Origin: XYC2-FULL-41-22 sp041666465
GTDB taxonomy: Bacteria; Patescibacteriota; Gracilibacteria; UBA1369; UBA12470
Assembly: GCA_041666465.1 (NCBI GenBank)
Contig: JBAYGX010000104.1
Span: forward strand, 1 to 5,447
Length of the DNA: 5,447 bases
Direction: 5' to 3'
The translations under genes were made by a program, and so were the position numbers. Below, piece by piece: positions 5,047-5,447 of this stretch. The notes under the pieces are model-generated. The model did not search any database. It had not been told where the DNA came from and saw only the letters and a program-made list of their open reading frames with translations. Each line of letters begins with the position of its first letter. The stretch's first letter is position 1.

Positions 5047-5447
5047 ATGAGAAAACTAGTTGTTTTTTATTCATTTGAGGGAAGCACGAAATTATTAGCC
5101 AAAGCGATTGCGGAAACAATAGAAGCGGACATACTTGAGCTTAAACCTAAAAAAGAGACAGTAAAGTCACACGGATTTGCTAAATATTTTTGGGGAGGAA
5201 AGCAGGTGCTTTTCAAGCAGAAACCTGTGTTGGAAAAATTTGATAAAAATCCGGATGATTATGATGTAATTTTTCTCGGTACGCCGGTATGGTCATGGAC
5301 ATATACGCCGGCCATGCGATCTTTCTTGGAAAGTTAAAAACTGCATGATAAAAAAATCGCCTTGTTTTGTGTGCTTGAAAGTCAAAAAGGAAAAATATTT
5401 GAGAATATGAAAAAGAAGCTCGCCGGTAATGAATTTATAAGCGAAAA
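5047..5447 (+). pseudogene. Flavodoxin-like FMN protein broken by an in-frame TAA, 3'-partial
   Basis: Flavodoxins bind FMN and carry low-potential electrons in the cytoplasm. Seen: first strand KLVVFYS; the phosphate loop S9-FEGST-14, a variant of the usual S/T-x-T-G-x-T; DYDVIFLG; and G78-TPVWSW-84, the loop whose aromatics flank the flavin ring; then TPAMRSFLES (87-96). Codon 97 is TAA (5335-5337). The same frame then reads KLHDKKIALFC and on to NEFISE at the right edge, 36 codons with no other stop, matching the fourth strand a flavodoxin should have next. The break is therefore one nonsense codon with no frameshift. Stopping at residue 96 would remove the last third and the second flavin-contacting loop of a typical 150-170-residue protein. 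The gene could be a recent pseudogene, a sequencing or assembly error, or a readthrough case. TAA is a normal stop elsewhere in the window, so recoding is unlikely. Confidence 0.75.

Noticed and set aside
5335..5337. Stop-codon reassignment as the reason for the break in the flavodoxin
   Set aside because: The codon is TAA, which ends other genes here at natural points. Codes known in candidate phyla reassign TGA, and no TGA interrupts a recognisable gene in this window.

Overview
The window is an AT-rich, gene-dense bacterial fragment. Bacterial signals are a lipobox lipoprotein, an extended -10 promoter (TGcTAAAAT), a second sigma70-type promoter and one clear Shine-Dalgarno. An archaeal-type purine enzyme (PurP family), an archaeal-like GlmU-type nucleotidyltransferase, very tight packing and TAG-containing heptamer repeats at gene borders suggest a candidate-phylum (Patescibacteria/CPR-like) genome. 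That placement is inference: there is no rRNA or other marker gene here. Genes use the standard code: stops are TAA or TAG, Trp is TGG, and no TGA interrupts a recognisable protein.

Layout. (1) 2-715 (+): C-terminal two thirds of a PurP-family ATP-grasp ligase, cut by the left edge. (2) 712-1302 (-): two small unknown genes, one secreted or membrane and one charged and helical. The membrane gene overlaps the purP stop codon tail to tail. (3) 1324-1694: an intergenic stretch with no convincing gene but a dense run of short perfect hairpins, followed by an extended -10 promoter. (4) 1695-3779 (+): a two-gene unit with zero spacing, a sugar-1-phosphate nucleotidyltransferase with a left-handed beta-helix domain and then a GT2 glycosyltransferase. 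Together they look like nucleotide-sugar supply and sugar transfer for a surface glycan. (5) 3780-3940: a repeat-bearing spacer with a well-formed promoter. (6) 3941-5002 (+): an acidic lipoprotein of unknown function that appears to be an internal duplication with two matched cysteine pairs. (7) 5047-5447 (+): a flavodoxin-like gene whose reading frame is broken by one in-frame TAA at 5335-5337. Flavodoxin-like sequence resumes in the same frame straight afterwards and runs off the right edge.

I see no mobile element, CRISPR array, tRNA or rRNA. The points most worth checking are the nonsense codon in the flavodoxin, the hairpin cluster at 1411-1510, the duplicated Cys-paired lipoprotein and the shared TAGCGARYAC motif at gene borders. 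I cannot claim a new defence or mobile system from this sequence.
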